Of a stretch of 64,000 nucleotides of DNA, positions 50,790-59,109 are shown one piece after another. Source of the DNA: Marinobacter sp. C7 (GTDB lineage: Bacteria > Pseudomonadota > Gammaproteobacteria > Pseudomonadales > Oleiphilaceae). The notes under the pieces were generated by a model. The model worked only from the letters and a program-made list of their open reading frames with translations. It had not been told where the DNA came from and made no database searches. The position numbers and the translations under genes were made by a program. How positions within the stretch are numbered: the first letter of the stretch is position 1; each line of letters begins with the position of its first letter. The DNA is taken from NCBI RefSeq assembly GCF_022343555.1, contig NZ_JAKQZH010000003.1, positions 1 to 64,000 on the forward strand, read 5' to 3'.

Positions 50790-50929
50790 TGATTTACTCG
50801 GAATTCGGAGGGAGGGCATTGCCGGGCAATGCATGATTGACCGGCATTATAGTCGGTTTGCGCGGGCTTTGATACGCGCAATGCCCTCTCACTCGTATGC
50901 ATTTCCCCTGACCCGCTCAGCCGGCACCA

Positions 50930-51400
50930 TCATGCCACCGGCAGGGTCAGGGTGTTCTTGATCTCCCGCAGGGCAAAGTTGGAGTTGACCTGAGCGATGC
51001 CCTTGAGGGTAAAGATCTTCTCGTTCAGGAACCGGTCATAGCTGGCCATGTCTGCCACCACGACCCGCAACACGAAATCGGCGTTACCGGTGACGGCAAA
51101 GCACTGCAGGACTTCCGGGTAGCTGCTGACTTCGCGCTCGATCTCGGCGGTGCTGTCTATGGTGTGGCGCTGCAGGGACAGGTTGACCAGCACGCACAGG
51201 CCCTGGCCCATGGCTTCCGGGTCCAGTTTGGCAGTATAGCCGGTAATCACGCCGGCCTCCTCGAGGGCCCGGACCCGGCGCCAGCAGGCCGCCGGCGAGA
51301 GCCCGACCTGCTCGGCCAGCATCTGGTTGCTGATGCGGCCATCCTGCTGGAGGGCATCGAGGATGCGGCGGTCCAGTTTGTCGAGCTCGACCTGTTTCAT
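50930..51400 (-). CDS. Lrp/AsnC-family transcriptional regulator
   Basis: A 156-residue regulator with an N-terminal helix-turn-helix (LDRRILDALQQDGRISNQMLAEQVGLSPAACWRRV in sequence order, about residues 9-43) and a C-terminal RAM ligand-binding domain. Such proteins sense amino acids. It is divergent from the aryl-pyruvate oxidoreductase operon, and two near-identical 17-base repeats lie between them, so autoregulation and control of that operon are likely (inference). ATG 51400 is the family start; an ATG at 51466 is in frame but would cover the operator. Confidence 0.93.
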   Translation of the reverse strand: MKQVELDKLDRRILDALQQDGRISNQMLAEQVGLSPAACWRRVRALEEAGVITGYTAKLDPEAMGQGLCVLVNLSLQRHTIDSTAEIEREVSSYPEVLQCFAVTGNADFVLRVVVADMASYDRFLNEKIFTLKGIAQVNSNFALREIKNTLTLPVA

Positions 51401-51415
51401 TTGGTAACACCTGAT

Positions 51416-51462
51416 ATTTATCAAAGGATATTTCAGTATTTTGTCATTTATCAAAGAATATT
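51416..51462. promoter_or_regulatory. Candidate operator for the Lrp-type regulator
   Basis: ATTTATCAAAGGATATT at 51416-51432 and ATTTATCAAAGAATATT at 51446-51462 match in 16 of 17 positions and start exactly 30 bases apart, near three helical turns. The block is AT-rich and begins 16 bases upstream of the regulator start. Lrp-family octamers commonly bind phased repeats of this kind. Confidence 0.65.
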
Positions 51463-51558
51463 GCATTACGGCGTCAGTCGGCTAATCAAAAAGCAAGCAC
51501 CTTTTGCGTCTATCCCTCTAGAATTTTGGTCATAAAATCAACAACCGGAGGGGCGACC

Positions 51559-54500
51559 ATGACCGCCGATACACCTCAACTCGACAACTACAAACTCGAG
51601 GATCGCTACCTGCGCGAATCCGGCCGGGTGTTCCTGACCGGAACCCAGGCGCTGGTGCGAATCCCCCTGATGCAGGCAGCCCTGGACCGCAAGCACGGGC
51701 TGAATACCGCCGGTATGGTCAGTGGCTACCGGGGGTCTCCGCTGGGCGCCTACGACCAGGCGCTGTGGCAGGCCAAGGACCTGCTCGACCAGAATCGCAT
51801 CGATTTTGTTCCTGCAATCAACGAGGACCTCGCCGCCACCATCATGCTGGGCACCCAGCAGGTGGAAACCGATGAAGAGCGCCAGGTCGATGGTGTGTTC
51901 GGTCTCTGGTATGGCAAGGGCCCCGGCGTGGACCGCGCCGGCGATGCCCTCAAGCACGGCACCACCTATGGCAGCTCCCCCAACGGTGGTGTGCTGGTGG
52001 TGGCCGGTGACGACCACGGCTGTGTGTCGTCCTCCATGCCACACCAGTCCGATGTGGCGTTCATGAGCTTCTTTATGCCCACCATCAACCCGGCCAACAT
52101 CGCCGAGTACCTGGAATTCGGCCTCTGGGGTTACGCCCTGTCACGCTACAGCGGCTGCTGGGTCGGCTTCAAAGCCATTTCCGAGACCGTGGAAAGTGCC
52201 GCTTCGGTTGAGCTGCCGCCGCTACCCGAGTTCAAGACCCCGGAGGATTTCACCCCGCCGGCGGATGGTCTTCACTATCGCTGGCCGGACCTGCCCGGAC
52301 CGCAGCTGGAAACACGAATCGAGCACAAGCTGGCAGCCGTGCAGGCCTTTGCCCGCGCCAATCCCATCGACCGCTGCCTGTACAACAACACCCGGGCCCG
52401 CTTCGGTATCGTGACGACCGGCAAGGGCTACCTGGATCTGCTCGAAGCCCTTGAACTGCTGGGCATCGATGAAACCCGCGCCGCCGAGCTGGGCCTGGAC
52501 ATCTACAAGGTGGGCATGGTCTGGCCCCTGGAGCGTCGCGGCATCCTGAACTTTGTTCATGGCAAGCAGGAAGTGCTGGTGATCGAGGAGAAGCGGGGCA
52601 TCATCGAGAGCCAGATCAAGGAGTACATGTCCGAGCCGGACCGTCCCGGCGAGGTGCTGATCACCGGCAAGCAGGACGAGTCCGGCAAGCCGCTGATGCC
52701 CTATGTCGGTGAACTCAGCCCGAAGCTGGTGGCCGGCTATCTGGCGGCACGCCTGTCCCGTTTCTTCGACGTGGATTTCAGCGAACAGCTCCGGGCCATC
52801 AACGAGATGACGAGCGCGAAGGACCCGGGCGGGGTCCGCCGCCTGCCGTATTTCTGTTCCGGCTGCCCCCATAACACGTCCACCAAGGTGCCGGAGGGCA
52901 GCAAGGCCCTGGCCGGTATCGGCTGTCATTTCATGGCGTCCTGGATGGGGCGTAACACCGAATCCCTGATCCAGATGGGGGGTGAAGGGGTCAACTGGAT
53001 TGGCAAGAGCCGTTATACCGGTAACCCCCATGTGTTCCAGAATCTGGGGGAGGGTACCTACTTCCATTCCGGTTCCATGGCCATTCGCCAGGCCGTGGCT
53101 GCCGGTATCAACATCACCTACAAGATCCTGTTCAACGACGCGGTGGCCATGACCGGTGGCCAGCCGGTGGACGGGCAGATCACCGTGCCCATGATTGCCC
53201 AGCAGGTCGCCGCCGAAGGCGTCAAACGGGTGGTGGTGCTCAGTGACGAACCCGAGAAGTACAAGGGCCACGAAGGGCTGTTCCCGAATGATGTGACCTT
53301 CCACGACCGCTCCGAGCTGGATCAGGTCCAGCGCGAGCTGCGGGACATTCCCGGCTGTACCGTTTTGATCTATGACCAGACCTGTGCCGCGGAGAAGCGC
53401 CGCCGTCGCAAGCGGGGCCAGTTCCCGGATCCGGCCAAGCGGGCCTACATCAACCACCATGTCTGCGAAGGCTGCGGTGACTGCTCGGTGCAGTCCAACT
53501 GCCTGTCGGTGGTGCCGCGCCAGACCGAACTGGGCCGCAAGCGCAAGATCGACCAGTCCTCCTGTAACAAGGACTTTTCCTGCGTAACCGGTTTCTGTCC
53601 GAGCTTTGTCACCATCGAGGGTGGCCAGCTGCGCAAGTCCCGGGGCGTGGATACCGGCTCGGTTCTGGGCAAACAGCTGCAAAGCCTGCCGCAGCCCTCC
53701 CTGCCAGGCCTGGACGGTTCGTTCGACCTGCTGGTGGGCGGTGTCGGTGGCACCGGTGTGGTGACCGTCGGCCAGCTGATCACCATGGCGGCCCACCTGG
53801 AGTCCCGGGGCGCTTCGGTGCTCGATTTCATGGGCTTCGCCCAGAAGGGCGGCACGGTCCTCAGTTATGTACGCATGGCGCCGTCCCCGGACAAGCTGCA
53901 CCAGGTGAGAATCAGCAATGGCCAGGCCGACGCGGTCATTGCCTGTGACATGGTGGTGGCGTCCTCCCAGAAGGCCCTGAGCGTGCTGCGTCCGGATCAC
54001 ACCCGGGTGGTGGCCAACCGGGCCGAACTGCCGACCGCCGATTACGTCCTGTACCGGGATGCCGACATGCAGGCAGACAAGCGTCTAGATCTGATTCGCG
54101 ATGCCGTGGGTGATGACCGGTTTGATGCCCTGGATGCCAACGGCATTGCCGAGAAGCTGATGGGCGATACCGTGTTCTCCAACGTGATGATGCTCGGTTT
54201 TGCCTGGCAGCAGGGCCTGCTGCCCTTGTCCGAGGCGGCCCTGATGCGGGCGATCGAGCTCAATGGTGTGGCGATCGAGCGCAACAAGGAGGCCTTCGGC
54301 TGGGGCCGGGTGGCGGCGGTCGACCCGAAAGTGATTGACGACTTGTTGAACCCGGTCAGTGAGCCGGTGGAAGTGCGGCCGGAGCCGACCCTGGAACAGC
54401 TGATCGAGACCCGTCACAAGCATCTGGTGAGTTACCAGAACCTTCGCTGGGCTGACAGCTACCGCGAGTTGGTGGAGCGGGTACGCCAGGCCGAGCAGGG

Positions 54501-55077
54501 AACAGGTCTGCAGGGCCTGCTGCTGACCCGCACGGTCGCCGAGCAGCTGTACCGGTTCATGGCCTACAAGGACGAGTACGAAGTGGCCCGCCTGTTTGCC
54601 GAGACCGATTTCATGAAGGAGGTGGAGAAAACCTTCGAGGGCGACTTCAAGGTGCATTTCCACCTGGCGCCGCCGATCCTCAATCGCGGCACCGATGCCC
54701 GTGGCCGGCCGCAGAAACGCCAATTCGGCCCCTGGATGTTCCGGGCCTTCAAGCTGCTGGCAAAACTGCGTGGACTGCGCGGTACCGCGCTGGATCCGTT
54801 CCGTCACTCCGCGGACCGGAAGCTGGACCGTGCCCTGCTGGCGGACTATCGCCAGCTGGCTGAGCGCATCAGCCGGGAGTTGAGTGCGGACAACCATGAG
54901 ACTTTCCTGCAACTGGCGGAGCTGCCGGCGGACATTCGCGGCTTCGGCCCGGTCCGGGAGCAGGCGGTGGAGGCGATCCGCGAGCGCCAGCAGCAATTGC
55001 TCAAGGCGCTGGAAACCGGCCGTCCGACCCTGATTCGTACCAAACCGGCAGGCGAGAAGGAGGAATCCCATGTTTGA
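51559..55077 (+). CDS. Indolepyruvate ferredoxin oxidoreductase, fused alpha-beta form
   Basis: A 1172-residue enzyme that oxidatively decarboxylates aryl-pyruvates (indole-, phenyl- or hydroxyphenylpyruvate) to aryl-acetyl-CoA, reducing ferredoxin. Order: pyruvate-oxidoreductase-like N-terminal part (MVSGYRGSPLGAYDQAL), TPP-binding part (GIGCHFMASWMGRN), ferredoxin-like Cys cluster (CEGCGDCSVQSNC, then SCNKDFSCVTGFCPS), gamma domain (LLVGGVGGTGVVTVGQLI) and a C-terminal domain. The ATG at 51559 follows GGAGGGG at 51547-51553. Archaea use two genes (iorA and iorB); here they are fused. Such enzymes are often oxygen-sensitive. It overlaps the aminotransferase by eight bases. Confidence 0.92.
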   Translation: MTADTPQLDNYKLEDRYLRESGRVFLTGTQALVRIPLMQAALDRKHGLNTAGMVSGYRGSPLGAYDQALWQAKDLLDQNRIDFVPAINEDLAATIMLGTQQVETDEERQVDGVFGLWYGKGPGVDRAGDALKHGTTYGSSPNGGVLVVAGDDHGCVSSSMPHQSDVAFMSFFMPTINPANIAEYLEFGLWGYALSRYSGCWVGFKAISETVESAASVELPPLPEFKTPEDFTPPADGLHYRWPDLPGPQLETRIEHKLAAVQAFARANPIDRCLYNNTRARFGIVTTGKGYLDLLEALELLGIDETRAAELGLDIYKVGMVWPLERRGILNFVHGKQEVLVIEEKRGIIESQIKEYMSEPDRPGEVLITGKQDESGKPLMPYVGELSPKLVAGYLAARLSRFFDVDFSEQLRAINEMTSAKDPGGVRRLPYFCSGCPHNTSTKVPEGSKALAGIGCHFMASWMGRNTESLIQMGGEGVNWIGKSRYTGNPHVFQNLGEGTYFHSGSMAIRQAVAAGINITYKILFNDAVAMTGGQPVDGQITVPMIAQQVAAEGVKRVVVLSDEPEKYKGHEGLFPNDVTFHDRSELDQVQRELRDIPGCTVLIYDQTCAAEKRRRRKRGQFPDPAKRAYINHHVCEGCGDCSVQSNCLSVVPRQTELGRKRKIDQSSCNKDFSCVTGFCPSFVTIEGGQLRKSRGVDTGSVLGKQLQSLPQPSLPGLDGSFDLLVGGVGGTGVVTVGQLITMAAHLESRGASVLDFMGFAQKGGTVLSYVRMAPSPDKLHQVRISNGQADAVIACDMVVASSQKALSVLRPDHTRVVANRAELPTADYVLYRDADMQADKRLDLIRDAVGDDRFDALDANGIAEKLMGDTVFSNVMMLGFAWQQGLLPLSEAALMRAIELNGVAIERNKEAFGWGRVAAVDPKVIDDLLNPVSEPVEVRPEPTLEQLIETRHKHLVSYQNLRWADSYRELVERVRQAEQGTGLQGLLLTRTVAEQLYRFMAYKDEYEVARLFAETDFMKEVEKTFEGDFKVHFHLAPPILNRGTDARGRPQKRQFGPWMFRAFKLLAKLRGLRGTALDPFRHSADRKLDRALLADYRQLAERISRELSADNHETFLQLAELPADIRGFGPVREQAVEAIRERQQQLLKALETGRPTLIRTKPAGEKEESHV

Positions 55078-56251
55078 AGGCCTGAAACCGCTACCACAGG
55101 ACCCGATTCTCCAGCTGATGCAGACCTTCCGCGAGGACCCGCGGGAACACAAGATTGATCTGGGCATCGGTGTCTACAAGGACGATGCCGGCAACACGCC
55201 GATCATGACCGCAGTGCATCAGGCGGAACGCCGCCTGCTGGAGAGTGAGTCCACCAAGAGCTATGTCGGCCCGGCGGGCTCTCCCGGTTTCGGTCGGGCC
55301 ATGGTCGACCTGGTGCTGGGGGCGGGGAGTCCCCTGGTGCGGGACGGCCGGGTGGCCGCAGTCCAGACCCCGGGCGGTTGCGGAGCCCTGCGGATGGCGG
55401 CCGAATTCCTGCGCCTTTGCCGGGAAGACGCCACCGTCTGGGTCAGCACACCTACCTGGGGCAATCATCTTCCCCTCCTGGGTGGGGCCGGCCTGAACAT
55501 TCGGGAATATCCCTACCTCGATCCGGCAACTCTGCAGGTAGACTTCGCCGCCATGATGGAGAGCCTGGCGCAGGCAGAGGCCGGCGACGTAGTGCTGCTG
55601 CATGGCTGCTGCCATAACCCGACCGGGGCGGACCTGACCTTTGAGCAGTGGCAGCAGGTGACCGACCTGATGCTGAAGAAAGGACTGCTGCCCTTCGTGG
55701 ACATGGCCTACCAGGGCCTTGGTGATGGCCTTGACGCCGATGCCGCGGGGCTGCGCCACATCGCCGCCAGGGTACCGGAAATGATCGTGGCAGCCTCCTG
55801 CTCCAAGAACTTTGGCCTTTACCGGGAGCGGACCGGCGCCCTGATGCTCATGGGGGCGTCCCGGAGTGTCGCCGCGGCGGCCAACAGTCAGCTGCTCAGC
55901 GTTATTCGCTCTCATTACTCCATGCCTCCGGCCCATGGTGCCGCGATTGTGGAGACCATTCTCGGGGATGATGCGCTGCGTGCTGACTGGCAGGAAGAGC
56001 TGACTGCCATGTGTGACCGCATCCTGGGTTTGCGTCGCGATTTTGCCCGGGCGCTGGCGCCCGCCGGAGACTTCGGGTTCATTGCCCGGCAGCGTGGCAT
56101 GTTCTCGTTTCTGGGGATCAATCCCGAACAGGTGCGCCGGCTCCGGGAGGAGTATGGCATCTACATGCTGGAGTCGAGTCGGGTCAACGTGGCCGGCCTG
56201 AACGACCGCACGTTGCCGGTCGTTGCCGAGGCAATCCGCGCCATTCTCTGA
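55070..56251 (+). CDS. Aromatic amino acid aminotransferase (class I, TyrB/PhhC-like)
   Basis: PLP enzyme (393 aa) of the aspartate/aromatic aminotransferase subfamily. The PLP lysine is K246 in SCSKNFGLYRER. Further landmarks are VQTPGGCGALRMAAEFL, HGCCHNPTGADLT and the C-terminal Arg in LESSRVNVAGL. Its overlap with the oxidoreductase points to aryl-pyruvates as the products passed on. An aspartate-specific role cannot be excluded from sequence. Confidence 0.92.
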   Translation: MFEGLKPLPQDPILQLMQTFREDPREHKIDLGIGVYKDDAGNTPIMTAVHQAERRLLESESTKSYVGPAGSPGFGRAMVDLVLGAGSPLVRDGRVAAVQTPGGCGALRMAAEFLRLCREDATVWVSTPTWGNHLPLLGGAGLNIREYPYLDPATLQVDFAAMMESLAQAEAGDVVLLHGCCHNPTGADLTFEQWQQVTDLMLKKGLLPFVDMAYQGLGDGLDADAAGLRHIAARVPEMIVAASCSKNFGLYRERTGALMLMGASRSVAAAANSQLLSVIRSHYSMPPAHGAAIVETILGDDALRADWQEELTAMCDRILGLRRDFARALAPAGDFGFIARQRGMFSFLGINPEQVRRLREEYGIYMLESSRVNVAGLNDRTLPVVAEAIRAIL

Positions 56252-56299
56252 TTCTGTTCGCCCGTGTTTCCGACAAAAACAACTATTTCGGAGAAGTAC

Positions 56300-57682
56300 A
56301 TGACTAATCAAACACAACCGCACCAGCTGGCTTCAAACCTCTGGTCTTCGCGTCTTGCGTTTATCCTGGCTGCCGCCGGCTCTGCCGTGGGGCTGGGTAA
56401 TATCTGGAAGTTTCCCTACATCACCGGTGAGCACGGTGGCGGTGCATTTGTGCTGGTGTACCTGGTGTGCATCGCCATCATCGGCGTGCCTGTGCTGATC
56501 GCCGAAACCATGATCGGTCGTCGTGGTGGCCAGAGCCCGGTGGCCACCATGCGGTCCCTGACCGAGAGTGAAGGCACCGCCCGGGGCTGGCGGGCGATCG
56601 GATGGAACGGCGTGATTGCCTCTTTCCTGGTACTGTCCTTCTACTCGGTCATCGGTGGCTGGTCTCTGGTCTATATCGGCAAAGCTGCCGCGGGGCTGTT
56701 CACCGGTGCCGATGCCGAAACCATCGGGACACAGTTCGGCAGCCTGCTGTCGAATCCCTGGGAACTGCTGCTCTGGCACAGTGTGTTCATGGCCATTGTG
56801 GTGCTCATCGTCGGCCGGGGTATTCGTTCGGGGCTGGAGCGGGCCGTCAACACCCTGATGCCGCTGTTGTTCATCCTGCTGGTGGTCATGGTGTTCTATG
56901 CGATGAACTCCGGCAGTTTCGGCCGGGCGGTGGACTTCATGTTTGCCCCGGACTTCAGCAAGCTCACCACCAAGGGCGTGCTGGTGGCGCTGGGTCATGC
57001 AGCCTTTACCCTGAGTATCGGTATTGGTGTACTGATGGCTTACGGCTCCTATCTCCCGAAACGGATCAACATTGCCCGTACTGCCATGACCATCGCGGTG
57101 CTGGATACCAGTGTTGCACTTCTGGCGGGCCTGGCGATCTTCCCGCTGGTGTTTGCCAACGGCCTGGAACCAGGCACCGGGCCGGGGCTGATCTTTGTCA
57201 CCCTGCCGCTGGCCTTCGGCAAGATGACCGGTGGTGTGCTGTTCGGGGTGATTTTCTTCACATTGCTGCTGGTGGCAGCGGTGACCTCGGCCATTTCCAT
57301 GCTGGAGCCGGTCGTGGAGTGGCTTGAAGAGCACAAGGGCATCAACCGTTTCAAGAGTGCTCTGACCGGCGGTCTGGCGATCTGGTTCGTGGGGATCGGC
57401 ACGGTGTTGTCGTTCAACGTGTGGTCCGATGTTCATCCGCTGGGCTTCCTGGCCTTCTTCGAGGGCAAGACGGTGTTCGATCTGCTGGACTTCCTTGTGT
57501 CGAACCTGATGATGCCCCTGGGTGGCCTGGCGATTGCCCTGTTTGCCGGCTGGGCCATGCGCCGTGAAGGTCTGGGTGAGGATATCGGCCTGCAGGGCGG
57601 CGCCTATCGAGGGTTCATGGCGGTGTTGCGTTACCTGACGCCGGCCGGGATCCTGGTGGTGTTTCTCTACAATCTGGTCTAG
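56300..57682 (+). CDS. Sodium-dependent amino-acid transporter (NSS/SNF family)
   Basis: A 460-residue LeuT-fold importer with about eleven helices. The first helix carries the family signature SRLAFILAAAGSAVGLGNIWKFP in two overlapping parts, with the unwound GxxxGLGN segment that binds substrate and sodium. The bacterial members known to me carry Tyr, Trp, Leu or Ala. It comes 48 bases after the aminotransferase, so an aromatic amino acid is the likely cargo (inference). ATG 56300 follows GGAGAAG. Confidence 0.92.
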   Translation: MTNQTQPHQLASNLWSSRLAFILAAAGSAVGLGNIWKFPYITGEHGGGAFVLVYLVCIAIIGVPVLIAETMIGRRGGQSPVATMRSLTESEGTARGWRAIGWNGVIASFLVLSFYSVIGGWSLVYIGKAAAGLFTGADAETIGTQFGSLLSNPWELLLWHSVFMAIVVLIVGRGIRSGLERAVNTLMPLLFILLVVMVFYAMNSGSFGRAVDFMFAPDFSKLTTKGVLVALGHAAFTLSIGIGVLMAYGSYLPKRINIARTAMTIAVLDTSVALLAGLAIFPLVFANGLEPGTGPGLIFVTLPLAFGKMTGGVLFGVIFFTLLLVAAVTSAISMLEPVVEWLEEHKGINRFKSALTGGLAIWFVGIGTVLSFNVWSDVHPLGFLAFFEGKTVFDLLDFLVSNLMMPLGGLAIALFAGWAMRREGLGEDIGLQGGAYRGFMAVLRYLTPAGILVVFLYNLV

Positions 57683-57689
57683 TCCCCAT

Positions 57690-57721
57690 GGGCCCGGGCA
57701 CCATCCTGGCGCCCCCGGCCC
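57690..57721 (-). terminator. Weak convergent hairpin between transporter and paaX-like gene
   Basis: GGGCC...GGCACC can pair with GGCGCC...GGCCC; with a G-U pair allowed, the minus-strand RNA forms the better hairpin. There is no T run, so it may act as an RNA 3' end protector more than a terminator. Confidence 0.35.
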
Positions 57722-57731
57722 GTCGAAGGGC

Positions 57732-58706
57732 TCATATCGGTTCGCTGACCGTTGTGGGCCTTTCTTCGTATTCGTCGCTGGTGTCCTGCAGGCCTCCGAA
57801 CCGGCGGTAGAATTTCTCGTTGGGTCCGGGTAGGGGACCGGAGGCATTTTCGAGGTTTTCGTCCAGCCACTTTTCAGCCCGGGCGTAGATGTGACGGTAC
57901 AGGTTCCGGCACAGCTGCTTGGCACTTCGGCCTTCCCAGTCCCCCGGCAGTAACTCCTCGGGCAGCAGGGGATCCCGCAACAGGATCTTCCGGTACTCAT
58001 GAATCAGCAGGATGCGCAGGGTGAGGCACTCGGCCGGTGTCAGGTCATCCTCGTTCTGCAGCTCCCGCCAGACCGGGCGGAACTGTGCCAGGAATCGCCG
58101 GTAGCGTCCGCCCAGCTCGTCCAGATTCCAGCTCTCGCGCACCTGCAGTCTCAGGGCCCTGGACGCCTTCTGCTCCATCGGCACGGTTTCCATCACGATG
58201 GTGTCTTCGAGGGCCCCCCATTCCTGCAACAGGGGCAGCAGTTCATTGCGGGTAAAGCGGGGATGTTCCATCACGCCCGGCGCCATGCTGCCAAAACTGA
58301 GCCATTTCAGTTCTTCACGAACTTTCTGCTTCAGGTCCGGGGGCAACTGGTTGAGATAGACCAGGCACCAGCTGCCGCTCCATTCGCGGGTCGACAGGCT
58401 GTAGACGTGCTGGAATGCCTGTTCGAACCGGCGCAGACCGGGGCCGGTCAGGCTGTAGTAACTGCAACGGCCGACCTTCTCTGTTTGAAGCCAGGATTCC
58501 TGCACCAGCCGGTATACCGAGGTGCGAACCAGCCGCTGACTGATACCCATGGGTTCCACCAGCTTCATCAGGCTGCCCAGCCATACGGTCCCTCCCCGGG
58601 GAACGATGGCATCACCGTAGATGGTGATAATCAGAGAGCCGGCGCGAAGCGGTCGTTTCTTCTGGAAGTTGATGACGAGCTGCTCAAGCTGGTTTTTTGC
58701 AGACAT
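57732..58706 (-). CDS. PaaX-family transcriptional repressor
   Basis: A 324-residue regulator resembling PaaX, the phenylacetyl-CoA-responsive repressor of the phenylacetate pathway. The N-terminal winged helix contains RAGSLIITIYGDAIVPRGG and SLMKLVEPMGISQRLVRTSVYRLVQ in sequence order. The PaaX central and C-terminal domains follow, with the segment ECLTLRILLIHEYRKILLRDPLLPEELLPGDW near the end. It is divergent from the ABC importer genes. It links the module to aryl-acetyl-CoA as the signal. ATG 58706 is used; an ATG at 58727 is in frame. Confidence 0.9.
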   Translation of the reverse strand: MSAKNQLEQLVINFQKKRPLRAGSLIITIYGDAIVPRGGTVWLGSLMKLVEPMGISQRLVRTSVYRLVQESWLQTEKVGRCSYYSLTGPGLRRFEQAFQHVYSLSTREWSGSWCLVYLNQLPPDLKQKVREELKWLSFGSMAPGVMEHPRFTRNELLPLLQEWGALEDTIVMETVPMEQKASRALRLQVRESWNLDELGGRYRRFLAQFRPVWRELQNEDDLTPAECLTLRILLIHEYRKILLRDPLLPEELLPGDWEGRSAKQLCRNLYRHIYARAEKWLDENLENASGPLPGPNEKFYRRFGGLQDTSDEYEERPTTVSEPI

Positions 58707-58867
58707 AGGATTCTTGTCGGTTATCAATTATCGAGAATGACAGATCTGATACGTATTATGCGGTTCCTGTGTGTCACGTAAAGCATTCAATGCCGTATCG
58801 ACCGACTAGCGCCTTGGACCATGGTCGGCTTTACTGAGAGAACCTGTCAGGTTGTCACCCAAATCGG

Positions 58868-58896
58868 TTGACATGGATATTATGATACAATAATGT
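58868..58896 (+). promoter_or_regulatory. Promoter of the ABC importer operon
   Basis: A perfect TTGACA at 58868-58873, a 17-base spacer and TAATGT at 58891-58896 predict a start near 58903. The leader to livJ is then about 207 bases, unusually long. The 403-base gap between the PaaX-like gene and livJ holds this promoter, the dyad, a possible leader peptide and a small hairpin. Confidence 0.75.
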
Positions 58897-58900
58897 CCAT
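58873..58900. promoter_or_regulatory. 28-bp near-perfect dyad over the importer promoter
   Basis: ATGGATATTAT (58873-58883), a GATACA centre, and ATAATGTCCAT (58890-58900) are complementary in 10 of 11 positions. It starts on the last base of the -35 box and covers the -10 box. Outer GTTGAC/GTCAAC (58867-58872, 58909-58914) and GATAC/GTATC (58884-58888, 58916-58920) add further symmetry. ATACGTAT at 58749-58756, close to the PaaX-like start, is another small palindrome. The likely binder is the divergent PaaX-type protein (inference). Confidence 0.65.
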
Positions 58901-59010
58901 TGATATTCGTCAACGGTATCGAATTTTATTGTTGATGAAGATCAGGGAGCTGACAGATCAGGGATGAAACCACAAATATAAAGCTGACAACGGGTCGAAG
59001 GGTGACTGAA

Positions 59011-59058
59011 ATGACACAGAAGTCAGAGCCAGGCTCTCGATCGTTGTTTTACTTCTGA
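59011..59058 (+). CDS. Possible 15-residue leader peptide ending Leu-Phe-Tyr-Phe
   Basis: ATG 59011 lies eight bases after AAGGG (58998-59002) and reads MTQKSEPGSRSLFYF, then TGA. The last codons are Leu-Phe-Tyr-Phe, which would stall when aromatic aminoacyl-tRNAs are scarce. Eleven bases later GGGGC-AAGTAA-GCCCC (59070-59085) can form a hairpin just upstream of the livJ ribosome site. It may be a translation-sensing leader or a chance frame. Confidence 0.3.
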   Translation: MTQKSEPGSRSLFYF

Positions 59059-59109
59059 GCAATGGATGGGGGGCAAGTAAGCCCCACACAATTCGGGAGA
59101 ACAAAAACA

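Noticed and set aside
52222-54000. Minus-strand open frame of 592 codons inside the oxidoreductase gene
   Set aside because: The plus-strand protein shows ordered family domains throughout; the reverse frame shows none.
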